A stretch of 64,000 nucleotides of DNA from G963674835 sp963674835 (GCA_963674835.2 CAXXKC010000002.1:2418001-2482000), one strand, 5' to 3'. Numbered from the stretch's first letter, positions 7,639-16,291 are shown. The notes: generated from the letters alone by a model not told the origin. Program-made: numbers and translations.

Positions 7639-9597
7639 ATGCTGAAAGTAAAGTTGCCCGACGCCAGCGTCCTGGAATTCTCTCACAGCGTTCGCCCAAT
7701 CGATGTTGCCGCCCAGATCGGGCCTCGGCTGGCCAAGGCGACGCTTGCGGCCGAAGTGGACGGCCAGATTGTGGGGGCAGATACGGTCCTGCCAGAGCAG
7801 GGCGAGGTCTCGCTTCGGTTGCTGACCGCCAAGGATCCGGAAGCCTTGAACGTGATGCGTCACTCGGCTGCTCACATTATGGCGCGGGCGGTGATGCGGT
7901 TGTTCGAGGGCGTTGAGTTGGCTTTCGGTCCTACGGTGGAGAACGGCTTCTACTACGACTTTCTTCTGCCGACGCCGCTGTCGGAAGCCGACTTTCCGAA
8001 AATCGAAGCGGAGATGGCCGCCATCATCGAAGCGGACGAGGCGTTCGAGCGGATCGTCGAGTCGCGCGAGAAGGCCATCGACCTCTGCGACAACCTCGAT
8101 CAGTCGCTCAAGGTGGAGCATATTCGCGAAGGTCTGGCGGACCAGCAGACGCTCTCTTTCTATCGGCAGGGCGAGTTCATCGACCTGTGCCGCGGGCCGC
8201 ACGTGCCGAGCGCCGGAGCAGTGAAGGCGTTCAAGCTGCTTTCGGTGGCCGGCGCGTATTGGAAGGGAGACGCTTCGGCGCAGCAACTTCAGCGGCTGTA
8301 TGGCACCGCCTGGTTCAGCCAGCAGGAGTTGGACGATTACCTGAAGCGCGTCGAGGAGGCCAAGCGGCGCGACCACCGCGTGTTGGGCAAGCGGTTGGAA
8401 CTGTTCATGATCGATCCGACGGTCGGATCGGGTTTGATTCTCTGGCTTCCCAAGGGGGCGATCGTTCGCCGGGAGCTCGAGGCGTTCCTCGTTGGCGAGT
8501 TGGTCAAACGGGGATATCAGCAGGTATACACGCCCGCGATCGGCCGGGTCGAACTGTACCAGACCTCGGGGCATTATCCGTATTATGCCGACAGCCAGTT
8601 CCCGCCCGTCGAAATGCAGGACGGCGAGCGCTACCTGCTGCGGCCGATGAATTGCCCGCACCACATTACGATCTACAAATCGAAGCCGCGGAGCTACCGC
8701 GATTTGCCGTTGCGGCTGGCGGAGTTCGGGTTGGTCCATCGGTTCGAGCAGTCGGGTGAGTTGAGCGGGATGATTCGCGTCCGCGGGTTTACCCAGGACG
8801 ACGCACACATCTTCTGCACCGAAGACCAGGTGGCGGACGAGTTCCGTGGCTGCCTGGAAATGACCCAATTCGTTTTGAAGACGCTGGGCCTGAATCAGTA
8901 CCGTGTTCGGCTGAGCTTCCGGGACCCGGCCAGCTCGAAGTATGTGGGGAGTCCGGACACCTGGGACCGGGCCGAGGCGGCGTTGGAATCGGTGTGTCGC
9001 GAGATGGACCTGCCGAACCTGCAGGTTGCGACCGGGGAGGCGGCCTTTTATGGGCCCAAGGCCGACTTCATCGTGGCCGACGCGCTGGGACGCGATTGGC
9101 AGTTGGGCACGGTTCAGTTGGACTACAATCTGCCGAGCCCTCAGCGGTTTGCCTTGGAGTACATCGGGGCCGACAACCGGCCGCACGCGCCGGTGATGAT
9201 CCATCGGGCGCCGTTTGGATCGCTGGAGCGCTTCGTCGGTATGCTCATCGAGCACTTTGCCGGGGCATTTCCGCTGTGGCTGGCACCGGAGCAGGTTCGG
9301 ATTCTGGTCGTCAGCCAGAAGTTCGACGACTACGCCCACGAGGTGCAGCAGCGTCTTTCCGACGCCGGATTGCGCGTGGGGGGCGACTACCGGCCGGAGA
9401 AGATCGGAGCGAAGATCCGCGATGCGCAGCTGGAGCTTGTGCCCTACATGCTCGTGATTGGCGGCCGAGAGGTCGAGCAACAGACAGTCGCCGTGCGCGA
9501 TCGGCTGGAGGGGGACCTTGGGGCGATGGGCCTGGATGCGGTCGTGGAGAAGCTTTTGGCTGAGGTTCGGGCGAAGACGGTCCGTCAGGCATGTTGA
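7639..9597 (+). CDS. thrS: Threonine--tRNA ligase
   Basis: 652-aa class II aminoacyl-tRNA synthetase that charges tRNA-Thr in the cytoplasm. Domains in order: N-terminal TGS domain (residues 1-62), the editing/SAD domain with HSAAHIMA (His motif, about 75-82) and the CRGPHVPS segment near 184-191, the catalytic core with motif 2 (LVHRFEQSGELSGMIRVRGF), the zinc-ligand Cys in PMNCPHH, and motif 3 (HRAPFGSLERF), then the anticodon-binding domain from about 555. Start ATG at 7639 has GGAG 5 bases upstream. It heads the conserved thrS-infC-rpmI-rplT gene order. Confidence 0.97.
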   Translation: MLKVKLPDASVLEFSHSVRPIDVAAQIGPRLAKATLAAEVDGQIVGADTVLPEQGEVSLRLLTAKDPEALNVMRHSAAHIMARAVMRLFEGVELAFGPTVENGFYYDFLLPTPLSEADFPKIEAEMAAIIEADEAFERIVESREKAIDLCDNLDQSLKVEHIREGLADQQTLSFYRQGEFIDLCRGPHVPSAGAVKAFKLLSVAGAYWKGDASAQQLQRLYGTAWFSQQELDDYLKRVEEAKRRDHRVLGKRLELFMIDPTVGSGLILWLPKGAIVRRELEAFLVGELVKRGYQQVYTPAIGRVELYQTSGHYPYYADSQFPPVEMQDGERYLLRPMNCPHHITIYKSKPRSYRDLPLRLAEFGLVHRFEQSGELSGMIRVRGFTQDDAHIFCTEDQVADEFRGCLEMTQFVLKTLGLNQYRVRLSFRDPASSKYVGSPDTWDRAEAALESVCREMDLPNLQVATGEAAFYGPKADFIVADALGRDWQLGTVQLDYNLPSPQRFALEYIGADNRPHAPVMIHRAPFGSLERFVGMLIEHFAGAFPLWLAPEQVRILVVSQKFDDYAHEVQQRLSDAGLRVGGDYRPEKIGAKIRDAQLELVPYMLVIGGREVEQQTVAVRDRLEGDLGAMGLDAVVEKLLAEVRAKTVRQAC

Positions 9598-9802
9598 CGA
9601 ACATTGTGCGGCCGATGAGCGGAGGCTGTAGGTGCGGTCGGCCTACCGTAGCGCGATCCCTTTTTGCGGTAGAACCAGTTGACTTGCTGAAGAAGTGCGG
9701 AAATACTCGATGAGACCATGATTGCCGGCCCATGGAGGCACCGCCGGCTGCCCCGTCTGATTCCGTGAACAAAGGTGCCTCACGAACCAGCAATGGAGGA
9801 TT

Positions 9803-10312
9803 TTGGCTATCGACGCAAAGCAACAACGGGTGAACGAGCAGATCCGAGTCCCGCAGGTCCGGGTCATCGGAGCGGACGGCACTCAGATGGGAATCATGTC
9901 GATCGACGACGCCATGTCGGCTGCCCGGCAGTCGGGCTTCGATTTGGTGGAAGTGGCTCCGGGCGAGCGCCCCCCCGTTTGCCGGATCATGGACTTCGGC
10001 AAGTACAAGTACCAGCAGAAGAAGCGCCAGCACAAGACCCACGCCCACCAGATCAGGGTCAAGGAGATTCGCGTTCGCCCGAAGACCGGGGAACACGACA
10101 TCAACGTGAAGATCAGTCGAGCGCGGGAATTCCTCGAACACAAGGACAAGGTGCTCCTGTCGGTCATGTTCAAGGGACGGGAGCTTGCCCACGTCGAAGA
10201 GGGGCAGCGGGTGATCGGCGAAATCATCACTCAACTGGAGGATGTTTCGCGGGTCGAGGCACCGCCTAGCCAGCAAGGCCGCCGCATTGTGTGTACCCTG
10301 GCTCCTCGCTAG
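9803..10312 (+). CDS. infC: Translation initiation factor IF-3, non-AUG start
   Basis: About 169 aa. IF-3 binds the 30S subunit, blocks premature 50S joining and proofreads the start codon. The N-domain (NEQIRVPQVRVIGADG) and C-domain (VKEIRVRPKTGEHDI, FLEHKDKVLLSVMFKGREL) are complete. Between the in-frame stop at 9758-9760 and the conserved N-terminus there is no ATG or GTG: the only candidates are ATT 9800, TTG 9803 and ATC 9809, behind GGAGG at 9795-9799. TTG 9803 is used here, but spacing would also suit ATC 9809. Rare start codons in infC are a known basis of IF-3 autoregulation. Confidence 0.95.
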   Translation: MAIDAKQQRVNEQIRVPQVRVIGADGTQMGIMSIDDAMSAARQSGFDLVEVAPGERPPVCRIMDFGKYKYQQKKRQHKTHAHQIRVKEIRVRPKTGEHDINVKISRAREFLEHKDKVLLSVMFKGRELAHVEEGQRVIGEIITQLEDVSRVEAPPSQQGRRIVCTLAPR

Positions 10313-10452
10313 AAAATCTGCTCGTCGTATTGGCAGGCAAGGCCAACCGATGGCGATGCTCAGCCTGTTGGGCAAGCGAGTCCTTCTTCCCTCATGATGG
10401 GGGCACGCCCTGGCCGCGCTTTGATGGGCCGATTTTGGCCGATCCCCCTTTT

Positions 10453-10492
10453 CCAGGGCGAGAGACATTTTATAATGACGGGTCTCGCCTGG
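10453..10492. promoter_or_regulatory. -10 box inside an inverted repeat upstream of rpmI
   Basis: A perfect TATAAT at 10471-10476 is enclosed by CCAGGGCGAGA (10453-10463) and TCTCGCCTGG (10483-10492), complementary except for one bulged G. This could be an operator over an rpmI promoter, or an RNA hairpin in the infC-rpmI transcript. No good -35 is seen at normal spacing. Confidence 0.4.
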
Positions 10493-10526
10493 TCTTCACC
10501 TAGCTTAAGAAGGTTTCGCTGTCATC

Positions 10527-10730
10527 ATGCCGAAGCAGAAAACCCACAAAGGAACGAAAAAGCGATTCCGCCTCACGGCCACCGGTAAGGCGAAGCATCG
10601 CTCCGCAGGCACCAGCCATCTGGCCTACCGGATGAGCCACAAGCGGAAGAGGAATCTTCGTGGCACGGCAGTGGTCGACGACGTGGAAGCCAGGAAGATC
10701 GCAAAGGCGCTGAACGGCAACAGTTATTAG
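10527..10730 (+). CDS. rpmI: 50S ribosomal protein L35
   Basis: 67 aa, the usual L35 length, very basic. The family signature is clear at the N-terminus (MPKQKTHKGTKKRF) and in SHKRKRNLRGTAVV. It lies in the conserved infC-rpmI-rplT order. Its TAG stop is the first three bases of a 93-bp repeat that continues downstream. Confidence 0.96.
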   Translation: MPKQKTHKGTKKRFRLTATGKAKHRSAGTSHLAYRMSHKRKRNLRGTAVVDDVEARKIAKALNGNSY

Positions 10731-10823
10731 AGCGCATTCGGTGTAATCGTGGCGTGTATTTCGCTTTCGGAACCGTAGAAATACGCTGCTGCGAACGCTA
10801 CAGTTAAGTGCGACACGCATTAG
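10731..10823. repeat. 93-bp dispersed repeat, copy 1
   Basis: This stretch matches the pair at 12747-12933. It begins AGCGCATTCGGTGTAATCGT, has an internal hairpin around GCGTGTATTTC and GAAATACGC, and ends GTGCGACACGCATTAG. It sits between rpmI and rplT. It has no coding potential and behaves like a REP or small MITE-type repeat. Confidence 0.75.
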
Positions 10824-10912
10824 CCGTATGGTCAGTCGCGAGACGGGCAAGAAACGCTCCCCCATAAGCGGGAGGGCCTTGATCTCGTTAGAGAGTTGGA
10901 AAAGGGTCATCG

Positions 10913-11275
10913 ATGAGAACGACCAAAGGGTCGGCCCGCACTCGGGCCAAGAATCGGCTTTTCCGCAAGGCGAAAGGCTACGTCGGCGGACGTCGCCGTC
11001 TGCTCCGTACTGCTCAAGAGACGCTTGTTCGCGCAGGCGCGTACGCATATCGCGACCGGAGGGTGCGCAAGCGCGAGTTCCGCAAGCTGTGGATCATCCG
11101 CATCAACGCCGCCGTGCGTCAACGGGGCCTGCGATACAGCGAGTTCATCTACGGCCTGCAGAAGGCCAATATCGGGCTGGATCGCAAAATGCTGGCCGAA
11201 ATGGCGGTCAACGACGCAGAGGCGTTCGATCAGGTCGTTGAGCTGGCCAAGCAATCGTTGCCGCAGCCTGCCTGA
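10913..11275 (+). CDS. rplT: 50S ribosomal protein L20
   Basis: 120 aa, normal for L20, an early 23S rRNA assembly protein that in other bacteria also represses this operon. The family pattern is present: KGYVGGRRRLLRTAQETLVRA-type basic N-terminus, YAYRDRRVRKREFRKLWI, and RYSEFIYGLQKANIGLDRKM (positions about 74-94). It lies 182 bases after rpmI, with copy 1 of the 93-bp repeat in the gap. Confidence 0.96.
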   Translation: MRTTKGSARTRAKNRLFRKAKGYVGGRRRLLRTAQETLVRAGAYAYRDRRVRKREFRKLWIIRINAAVRQRGLRYSEFIYGLQKANIGLDRKMLAEMAVNDAEAFDQVVELAKQSLPQPA

Positions 11276-11443
11276 TCGACCTCTATGGATGTCGGCGCAG
11301 TGAATGATCGCGATTCATGCCGGATGGCGGCCGAAACGGCCTGAATCCTGGGCTTGGCGATCGATGCGCAGACTGCGTAGCTTTGAGCCGGTGAACGCGC
11401 GCCGCGTGGGCAGCGATTGGTGAGGGTCGCTGCCGGGCCGGAG

Positions 11444-11716
11444 TTACTGGCTGCTCCAGATCCGGTTGACTGCCCCGACCGACACGGTCTTGTCCTTCAA
11501 GGTCATTGTCGAGAACAAGAGATAGTTGTGGTATTGGTAGGGGACGGGGTCGAGGTCGCCCAACATGGAGCCGGCCCACTGGCCAACGCTTTGGCTGGCG
11601 CCGTGCTCTGTGGCCAAGGCGGCATAGAGCGCCTGCCTGTGGGTCTGTTGGTTGGGGTTGGTAAATGCCATGGCGGTTGCCGCCACCGTAATGAGTATTA
11701 GCCCGAGTCTGCCCAT
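11444..11716 (-). CDS. DUF4359-like small exported or membrane-anchored protein
   Basis: 90 aa from ATG 11716. An N-terminal hydrophobic helix (LGLILITVAATAMAF) leads into TNPNQQTHRQALYAAL, and the C-terminus has NYLLFSTMTLKDKTVSVGAV. The AxTNPxxxxY start and the LFSTxT pattern are those of DUF4359. Function unknown. It is convergent with rplT and divergent from the ATPase gene at 12054. Confidence 0.65.
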   Translation of the reverse strand: MGRLGLILITVAATAMAFTNPNQQTHRQALYAALATEHGASQSVGQWAGSMLGDLDPVPYQYHNYLLFSTMTLKDKTVSVGAVNRIWSSQ

Positions 11717-12053
11717 CGTTATGGTCCTGTCACGTTTCAGCGGAAATATACGGCGCCCGAGGGCTGGAACCGTAGCACAGAAATGCCCAGCGCGACAAGG
11801 CGAGTTTCTTCGCGTGGTCCGGCGATTGTGGCGAAACACCCCCTGACTGACTGGCAAGCCAAATCACCCTTGAGGGAGGCACGTTGCCGGTCGGGGCCTG
11901 GACGAACGGGTCACGCGATGGCCGGAGGCCACCACAGGGTCTTGTGTGGTCCAGCTTGTCGCGCTTCGGTAATGGTAGGCTGCCTGCATCGCGTGATGGA
12001 ATCCACGCCCGAGTGAGCATGGACAGGTCCCGAGACTCGGCGAGACCGATCGC
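11717..12053. other. Divergent intergenic region
   Basis: About 340 bases between two divergent genes. It should hold both promoters, but no clear -35/-10 pair stood out. No gene is seen. Confidence 0.35.
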
Positions 12054-12746
12054 ATGGAGAAAGCCATCTTCTGCTGGAGCAGCGGCAAGGACAGCGCCTA
12101 TGCGCTGCTGGAAGTGCTGCAGAATGCGACCCTGGAAATCGTTGGGCTGGTCACGACGGTTACCGAGGACTACGACCGCGTGAGCATGTACGGGGTTCGG
12201 CGCACCCTCGTGCAACAGCAAGCCCGCGCTCTGGGCCTACCGCTGGACGAAGTGCTGGTGCCGAAGAACGCCGACAACGGCATCTACGAAGCGCGCATGG
12301 CGGAAGCCTTGATCCGGCACCGCGACGCGGGCGTGATGGCTGTCGTCTTCGGCGACATCTTCCTGGAAGACCTGCGGGCGTACCGCGAAGAGAAACTTGC
12401 GCCGTTGGAGTTGAAGGCCGTCTTTCCGCTTTGGAAGCGGGACACGCGGGATCTGATGGAGACGTTCATCGAATCCGGGCTCGAGACCGTTACGACCTGC
12501 GTCGACACCCGGGCGCTCGGAGAGGAGTTTGTCGGCCGCCGTATCGACGCTTCATTTCTGGCCGACCTTCCGGTGTCGGTCGATCCGTGCGGCGAGTACG
12601 GCGAGTATCATTCGTTTGCCTATGACGGTCCGATGTTTCGCGAGAGAATCTGTTTCGGCGTAGGCGAGAAGGTCCTGCGAGAGGGACGTTTCTACTACTG
12701 CGATCTGCTTCCACGGGCCTCTTCGTGCGACAGGCTCGATCGTTAG
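12054..12746 (+). CDS. Diphthine-ammonia-ligase-like PP-loop ATPase
   Basis: 230 aa, adenine nucleotide alpha-hydrolase superfamily. The PP-loop SSGKDSAYAL is at residues 9-18. The C-terminal DPCGEYGEYHSFAYDGPMF (about 191-209) is the signature shared with Dph6 and archaeal homologues, where it belongs to the amidation of diphthine on EF2. Bacteria have no diphthamide, so the substrate here is unknown; amidation or thiolation via an acyl-adenylate is the reasonable guess. Two copies of the 93-bp repeat follow directly, the first supplying its TAG stop. Confidence 0.8.
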   Translation: MEKAIFCWSSGKDSAYALLEVLQNATLEIVGLVTTVTEDYDRVSMYGVRRTLVQQQARALGLPLDEVLVPKNADNGIYEARMAEALIRHRDAGVMAVVFGDIFLEDLRAYREEKLAPLELKAVFPLWKRDTRDLMETFIESGLETVTTCVDTRALGEEFVGRRIDASFLADLPVSVDPCGEYGEYHSFAYDGPMFRERICFGVGEKVLREGRFYYCDLLPRASSCDRLDR

Positions 12747-12840
12747 AGCGCCTTCGGCGTAATCGTAGCGTGTTTTTCGCTTTCCCCAACCGTAGAAACA
12801 CGCCGCCACGAACGCTACAGTTAAGTGCGACACGCACTAG
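12747..12840. repeat. 93-bp dispersed repeat, copy 2
   Basis: Begins AGCGCCTTCGGCGTAATCGT and ends GTGCGACACGCACTAG. GCGTGTTT and AAACACGC are perfect hairpin arms within it. It is tandem with copy 3 and about 2 kb from copy 1. It sits between convergent genes, where the hairpin might also help end transcription. Confidence 0.75.
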
Positions 12841-12933
12841 AGCGCCTTCGGCGTATGTGTAGAGTCTATTCCGCTTTTGAAACGGCAGAAACACCCCGCC
12901 ACGAGCGCTACGAATAGGTGCGACTCGCACTAG
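12841..12933. repeat. 93-bp dispersed repeat, copy 3
   Basis: Directly adjacent to copy 2 and more diverged: it begins AGCGCCTTCGGCGTATGTGT and ends GTGCGACTCGCACTAG. The hairpin arms are degraded here. Confidence 0.7.
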
Positions 12934-12951
12934 GGACGATCGCGGTACGGG

Positions 12952-13944
12952 TCACCGAAGAAGCAGCGCAGCCAGCCCCAGATAGTAGAAGAGGGCCGCC
13001 AAGTCGGTCGCCGCCAGCACGATCGGCCCGGAGGCGACCTTCGGATCGCGCTGAACGCGGTGGAGGATCATCGGCACCAGCATGCCGAGGAGAATCGCGG
13101 TCATGGCCGCCAGCGCGATGCTCAGCAGGATGCTGAGCGCCACTAGGGCCGTTCCCTGCCATACGAGAGCCGCCACGGCGATCAAGCCTCCGCATGCCCC
13201 GCCGAGAAGAAGTCCGATGGACGTTTCTCGCGCTATGGCGCGCAGGAGTTCCTTGCTGCGGAGCCGATGGCTGTGGCGGGCCTGAAGGGCCAGGGTGAGC
13301 GACTGAATGCTGACACTTTCGGCAATGGCCAGGACGACCGGGATGAACAAGGAGAGGGCGATGACTCGGTTGAGGATGCCGGTGAACTGACCGGCCAGAA
13401 GCGCGCATGCCAGGCCGCCGGCCAGATTGCACAGCAGCCACGGGAACCGCCTGTAAAATGCCGCCGGCAGCGAGGCCTCTTGCACCTGTGCCAGCCGCAC
13501 ACCGATCAATTGAAACACGTCGTTGCTCTCTTCCTGCCGGACAAGATCGGAGATTTCGTCGGTATAGAGTTCGACGTCGACCACGCCGACGATGCGATTT
13601 TCGGCATCGACGATGGGCAGCGCAAGGAAGCGGTGCAGAATGAACTGCTCGCACGTGTCCAGCAGCGTGGCCGTGACGGGGAGCGTGACCACCTGCCGAA
13701 CCATTAGTGCCGCCACCGGGGTTTCGGGCGGGTTGAGCAGGAGGCGGCGCACAGGGAGGACGCCTTGCAGGTGACCTTCCTCGTCGACGACGTAGAAGTA
13801 GACGATGCGCCCTTCGACTCTCTGCTGCTGAACCTGCGCCAAGGCCTCTGCCACAGTGTGATAGACGGAAACCTGGACGAAGTCCCGGCGCGCATGATCG
13901 AGGGCGAGTCGGTCGAGATGATCGGCAGGGGGCCGCTTCGGCAT
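12952..13944 (-). CDS. mgtE: MgtE-type Mg2+ transporter lacking the N-terminal domain
   Basis: 330 aa from ATG 13944. Two CBS domains (about 35-155; GRIVYFYVVDEEGHLQGV and FLALPIVDAENRIVGVVD) are followed by the five-helix MgtE channel domain (about 185-330, including LFIPVVLAIAESVSIQS). Canonical MgtE is about 450 aa and starts with a helical MgtE_N domain that senses cytoplasmic Mg2+; here only about 20 residues precede the CBS pair. It should move Mg2+ or another divalent ion through the inner membrane with altered gating (inference). Confidence 0.85.
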   Translation of the reverse strand: MPKRPPADHLDRLALDHARRDFVQVSVYHTVAEALAQVQQQRVEGRIVYFYVVDEEGHLQGVLPVRRLLLNPPETPVAALMVRQVVTLPVTATLLDTCEQFILHRFLALPIVDAENRIVGVVDVELYTDEISDLVRQEESNDVFQLIGVRLAQVQEASLPAAFYRRFPWLLCNLAGGLACALLAGQFTGILNRVIALSLFIPVVLAIAESVSIQSLTLALQARHSHRLRSKELLRAIARETSIGLLLGGACGGLIAVAALVWQGTALVALSILLSIALAAMTAILLGMLVPMILHRVQRDPKVASGPIVLAATDLAALFYYLGLAALLLR

Positions 13945-14099
13945 CGCTGCACGTGCCTCGCGAAAACAGAGTACCAGTGTCGACGCCAGCCGGCGTCGTT
14001 GCCCTTGTGATCGTACCGGCTGTCGGCCAAAGGTCAAGTGGCCAGATGCGGTCGCGCCGGCCAGGTAGGTCGACGCGACCGATCAGCGCGCAGGTGCCG

Positions 14100-15563
14100 T
14101 CACACGACCCGCGCTTTGAGGCCGGTCAACTGACAGAACTGCTGCAACTGGCGCTGGAAGTCGCCGTAGACGAAAAGCTGGTGGAAGCCGGGGAAGCTCA
14201 ACACATCGCTCGGCTTGTCGAACTTGACCATCACGGAGACCACGCATCCGCCCGCGGGCGGCACAGCCACGTTGCCCAGGACTTCGCCGGCAGAGATGAG
14301 CATCTCGGTGGGTTTCACGCCGTCAACCAACACATCGACGCACGTTACGCGCTGGCCCTCGCGCCAGATCGTGCGAGGAACCGCATCGCGGTTGGCATGA
14401 TGATGCTGAATGTCGAACGGTTCCGGCGGCTGGTCGAACCCGTTCAGACGCGTCGGACAGGAACAATGGGCGCCGACGATGGCGTCGCGAGCCGTTTCGG
14501 GCACAGGATCCTGCTGGAATCCCGGACGGTCGAATAGGTACTGAACGATGGCGTGGGTGGCGACGGCGCCGAGATCGGCCTCGCAAGCAGCGGGAATCCC
14601 GTCGTCGTTCATCCGCGACCAGGCGATGCAGGGGAGGCTTACCTTACTGTGTCCGAGGGCTCCCAGGCAGTCCATGGTGATGGCGTCGGCTTCTTCGCGG
14701 CGGAGAATGCTGCTGGCGACGAGATAGCTCTTCACGCCGTTGACGACGTCCTCTTCGGTTGCCCCGATGACGCGCCGCGCTCGCTTGAGATAGGCGGCGG
14801 CCATCGCCCGAATCTGATCGTTCACGGGCAGCTTGTTGTATTCGTCGAGGAAATCGCCGGCGGGCACATATCGGAGCTGGATGCCCAGCAGCGGCATGGT
14901 CGCGTCTCTTCGCTCTTTTCCACTGAGCACGACGTATCGGGTGGCACGCAGCTTGGTGGCCGCATGGAGCATCTTCAGGCCGTATTCCACCCGGCCGAAA
15001 TCGTCGGTCGAACAGATGAACGACCCGGGCGCGTGCACCAGCGGCGCAGTATTGACCGTAAAGGCGGTGCCGATGGGCGAGAAGATCACCGTGGGGATCT
15101 TGCTTTCGATGGCCAAGGTGGCGGTGGGCCACGCGTGTTCCTGCCGGTCCAGCAGAACCACCAACAGCCCGTCGGTGGGCTCGGCCTTGCATTTGGCCAG
15201 CCAGGCCTTGGCCTCTTCCTCGCTGTGGATCGGCTCGGGCTTGAGATCGAGACGGCAGCCGATCTTCTTTGCGCTGGCGGCGATCTTCTCCGAGTATTGT
15301 TTTCGGGCTGCCTCGCCGTCGTAGATGTCGCCCGGCCAGCGCATTCCGTAGTTCTGCTTGCGGCGGACAAAGCATGCTCGAACCATGGGCGAGCACCGCG
15401 AGGCAGGTCCTTGCTGGGTGATCTTCTCCGCCAGTTGCTCTGCCGCCGGCGACCACGATCCCCCCAGCAGCGCCGCCGAAGTCAACGACGTCGCAGCCAG
15501 AAACTCACGGCGGCCCAGATGGCAACCCTCACGACAACGTGCAGCACAACGATTCAGTCGCAT
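14100..15563 (-). CDS. Tat-exported protein with L-fucose/arabinose isomerase-like fold
   Basis: 487 aa. The N-terminus has a twin-arginine signal (GRREFLAATSLTSAALLGG). The body resembles the FucI/AraA-type isomerase fold: alternating Rossmann-like segments (DGLLVVLLDRQEHAWPT), a central ATEEDV-YLVASSILRREEADAITMDC part and a DLGAVATHAIVQYLFDRPGF part where isomerases carry substrate or metal ligands. Those enzymes are normally cytoplasmic; here the protein should reach the periplasm folded. The reaction is not assigned. A terminator for the lipoprotein gene ends about 140 bases upstream. Confidence 0.65.
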   Translation of the reverse strand: MRLNRCAARCREGCHLGRREFLAATSLTSAALLGGSWSPAAEQLAEKITQQGPASRCSPMVRACFVRRKQNYGMRWPGDIYDGEAARKQYSEKIAASAKKIGCRLDLKPEPIHSEEEAKAWLAKCKAEPTDGLLVVLLDRQEHAWPTATLAIESKIPTVIFSPIGTAFTVNTAPLVHAPGSFICSTDDFGRVEYGLKMLHAATKLRATRYVVLSGKERRDATMPLLGIQLRYVPAGDFLDEYNKLPVNDQIRAMAAAYLKRARRVIGATEEDVVNGVKSYLVASSILRREEADAITMDCLGALGHSKVSLPCIAWSRMNDDGIPAACEADLGAVATHAIVQYLFDRPGFQQDPVPETARDAIVGAHCSCPTRLNGFDQPPEPFDIQHHHANRDAVPRTIWREGQRVTCVDVLVDGVKPTEMLISAGEVLGNVAVPPAGGCVVSVMVKFDKPSDVLSFPGFHQLFVYGDFQRQLQQFCQLTGLKARVV

Positions 15564-15699
15564 GCGATATCCTCCTGCTCAACTCGAAGGGGGAATTCGG
15601 TGACAAACGGCAGGACAGCGCCGGCCGCGGTATGCGTCAGGGTCGATTCTACCCGGTGTCGCGGGCGAACTCCATCAAAATCGCGATCCGAGGTCCGCC

Positions 15700-15743
15700 A
15701 AAGAAAAGAAGCGGCTGGGATCAATCAGGTCGATCCCAGCCGC
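15700..15743 (-). terminator. Intrinsic terminator of the lipoprotein/DUF1559 unit
   Basis: On the minus strand a perfect 12-bp stem (GCGGCTGGGATC paired with GATCCCAGCCGC, 9-base loop) is followed by TTCTTTTCTT. It lies about 45 bases after the stop of the lipoprotein gene. Confidence 0.85.
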
Positions 15744-15790
15744 CTGCAGAACTCTCTGACGGACCGGATGGCCAACTACCAGGTAATGAC

Positions 15791-16261
15791 CTACTGAGTA
15801 GTCAGCGCAATGGTGCCCATATCGACGGGCGTTCCCGCTTTCACGCTAACGGGAGTTTGGGAAGCGTCCGCTTTGATATAACGGCCGTTGAGCTTGTCGG
15901 GAACTTTACCTCCCGGAGGCGCGGCCGCTCTATCGTGCCAGGCGAAGATTGCCATGTACTCGCCTTCCGGCGCACCATCGCCGGTCTCGTACGTGGTCAT
16001 CTGGAACTTGCCGTTCTCGTCGGTCTTAGCCCGGGGCCTGAAGCCTTTGGTGGCCGGATCGGTGCTAATCAGTCCGACTTCGACGCCGACGGCGGGTTGG
16101 CCATCGACCGTGATCTCTCCCGACACTGGAACGGTCGGGAGCCGATCGGATCGTTTGGCTTCGCCGCAAGCGCAGAGCAGCAAGCAGATCGCCGTGATTA
16201 ACGACAGTTGCACTGTTGGTTTAGGCAACTTGTGCGCCAACAGCGATGCAAAGAACTTCAT
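15791..16261 (-). CDS. Lipoprotein with carboxypeptidase-regulatory-like domain
   Basis: 156 aa. A hydrophobic signal segment ends in the lipobox-like LLLCACGE (lipidated Cys near 32). The mature part is a small transthyretin-like beta-sandwich: PVSGEITVDGQPAVGVEVGL, DENGKFQMTTY and PEGEYMAIF. Such lipoproteins accompany DUF1559 genes in planctomycetes. It lies 30 bases downstream of the DUF1559 gene, in one operon, and ends at an intrinsic terminator. Function unknown, probably envelope-associated. Confidence 0.8.
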   Translation of the reverse strand: MKFFASLLAHKLPKPTVQLSLITAICLLLCACGEAKRSDRLPTVPVSGEITVDGQPAVGVEVGLISTDPATKGFRPRAKTDENGKFQMTTYETGDGAPEGEYMAIFAWHDRAAAPPGGKVPDKLNGRYIKADASQTPVSVKAGTPVDMGTIALTTQ

Positions 16262-16291
16262 GAGAAGTGCCTCTTTCTCTTTGCGCTACAC

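Noticed and set aside
7540..9480. 646-codon minus-strand frame opposite thrS
   Set aside because: Shadow of thrS; no domain, low-complexity composition.
14553..15797. 414-codon plus-strand frame
   Set aside because: Antisense of the Tat-exported protein, no recognisable motif.
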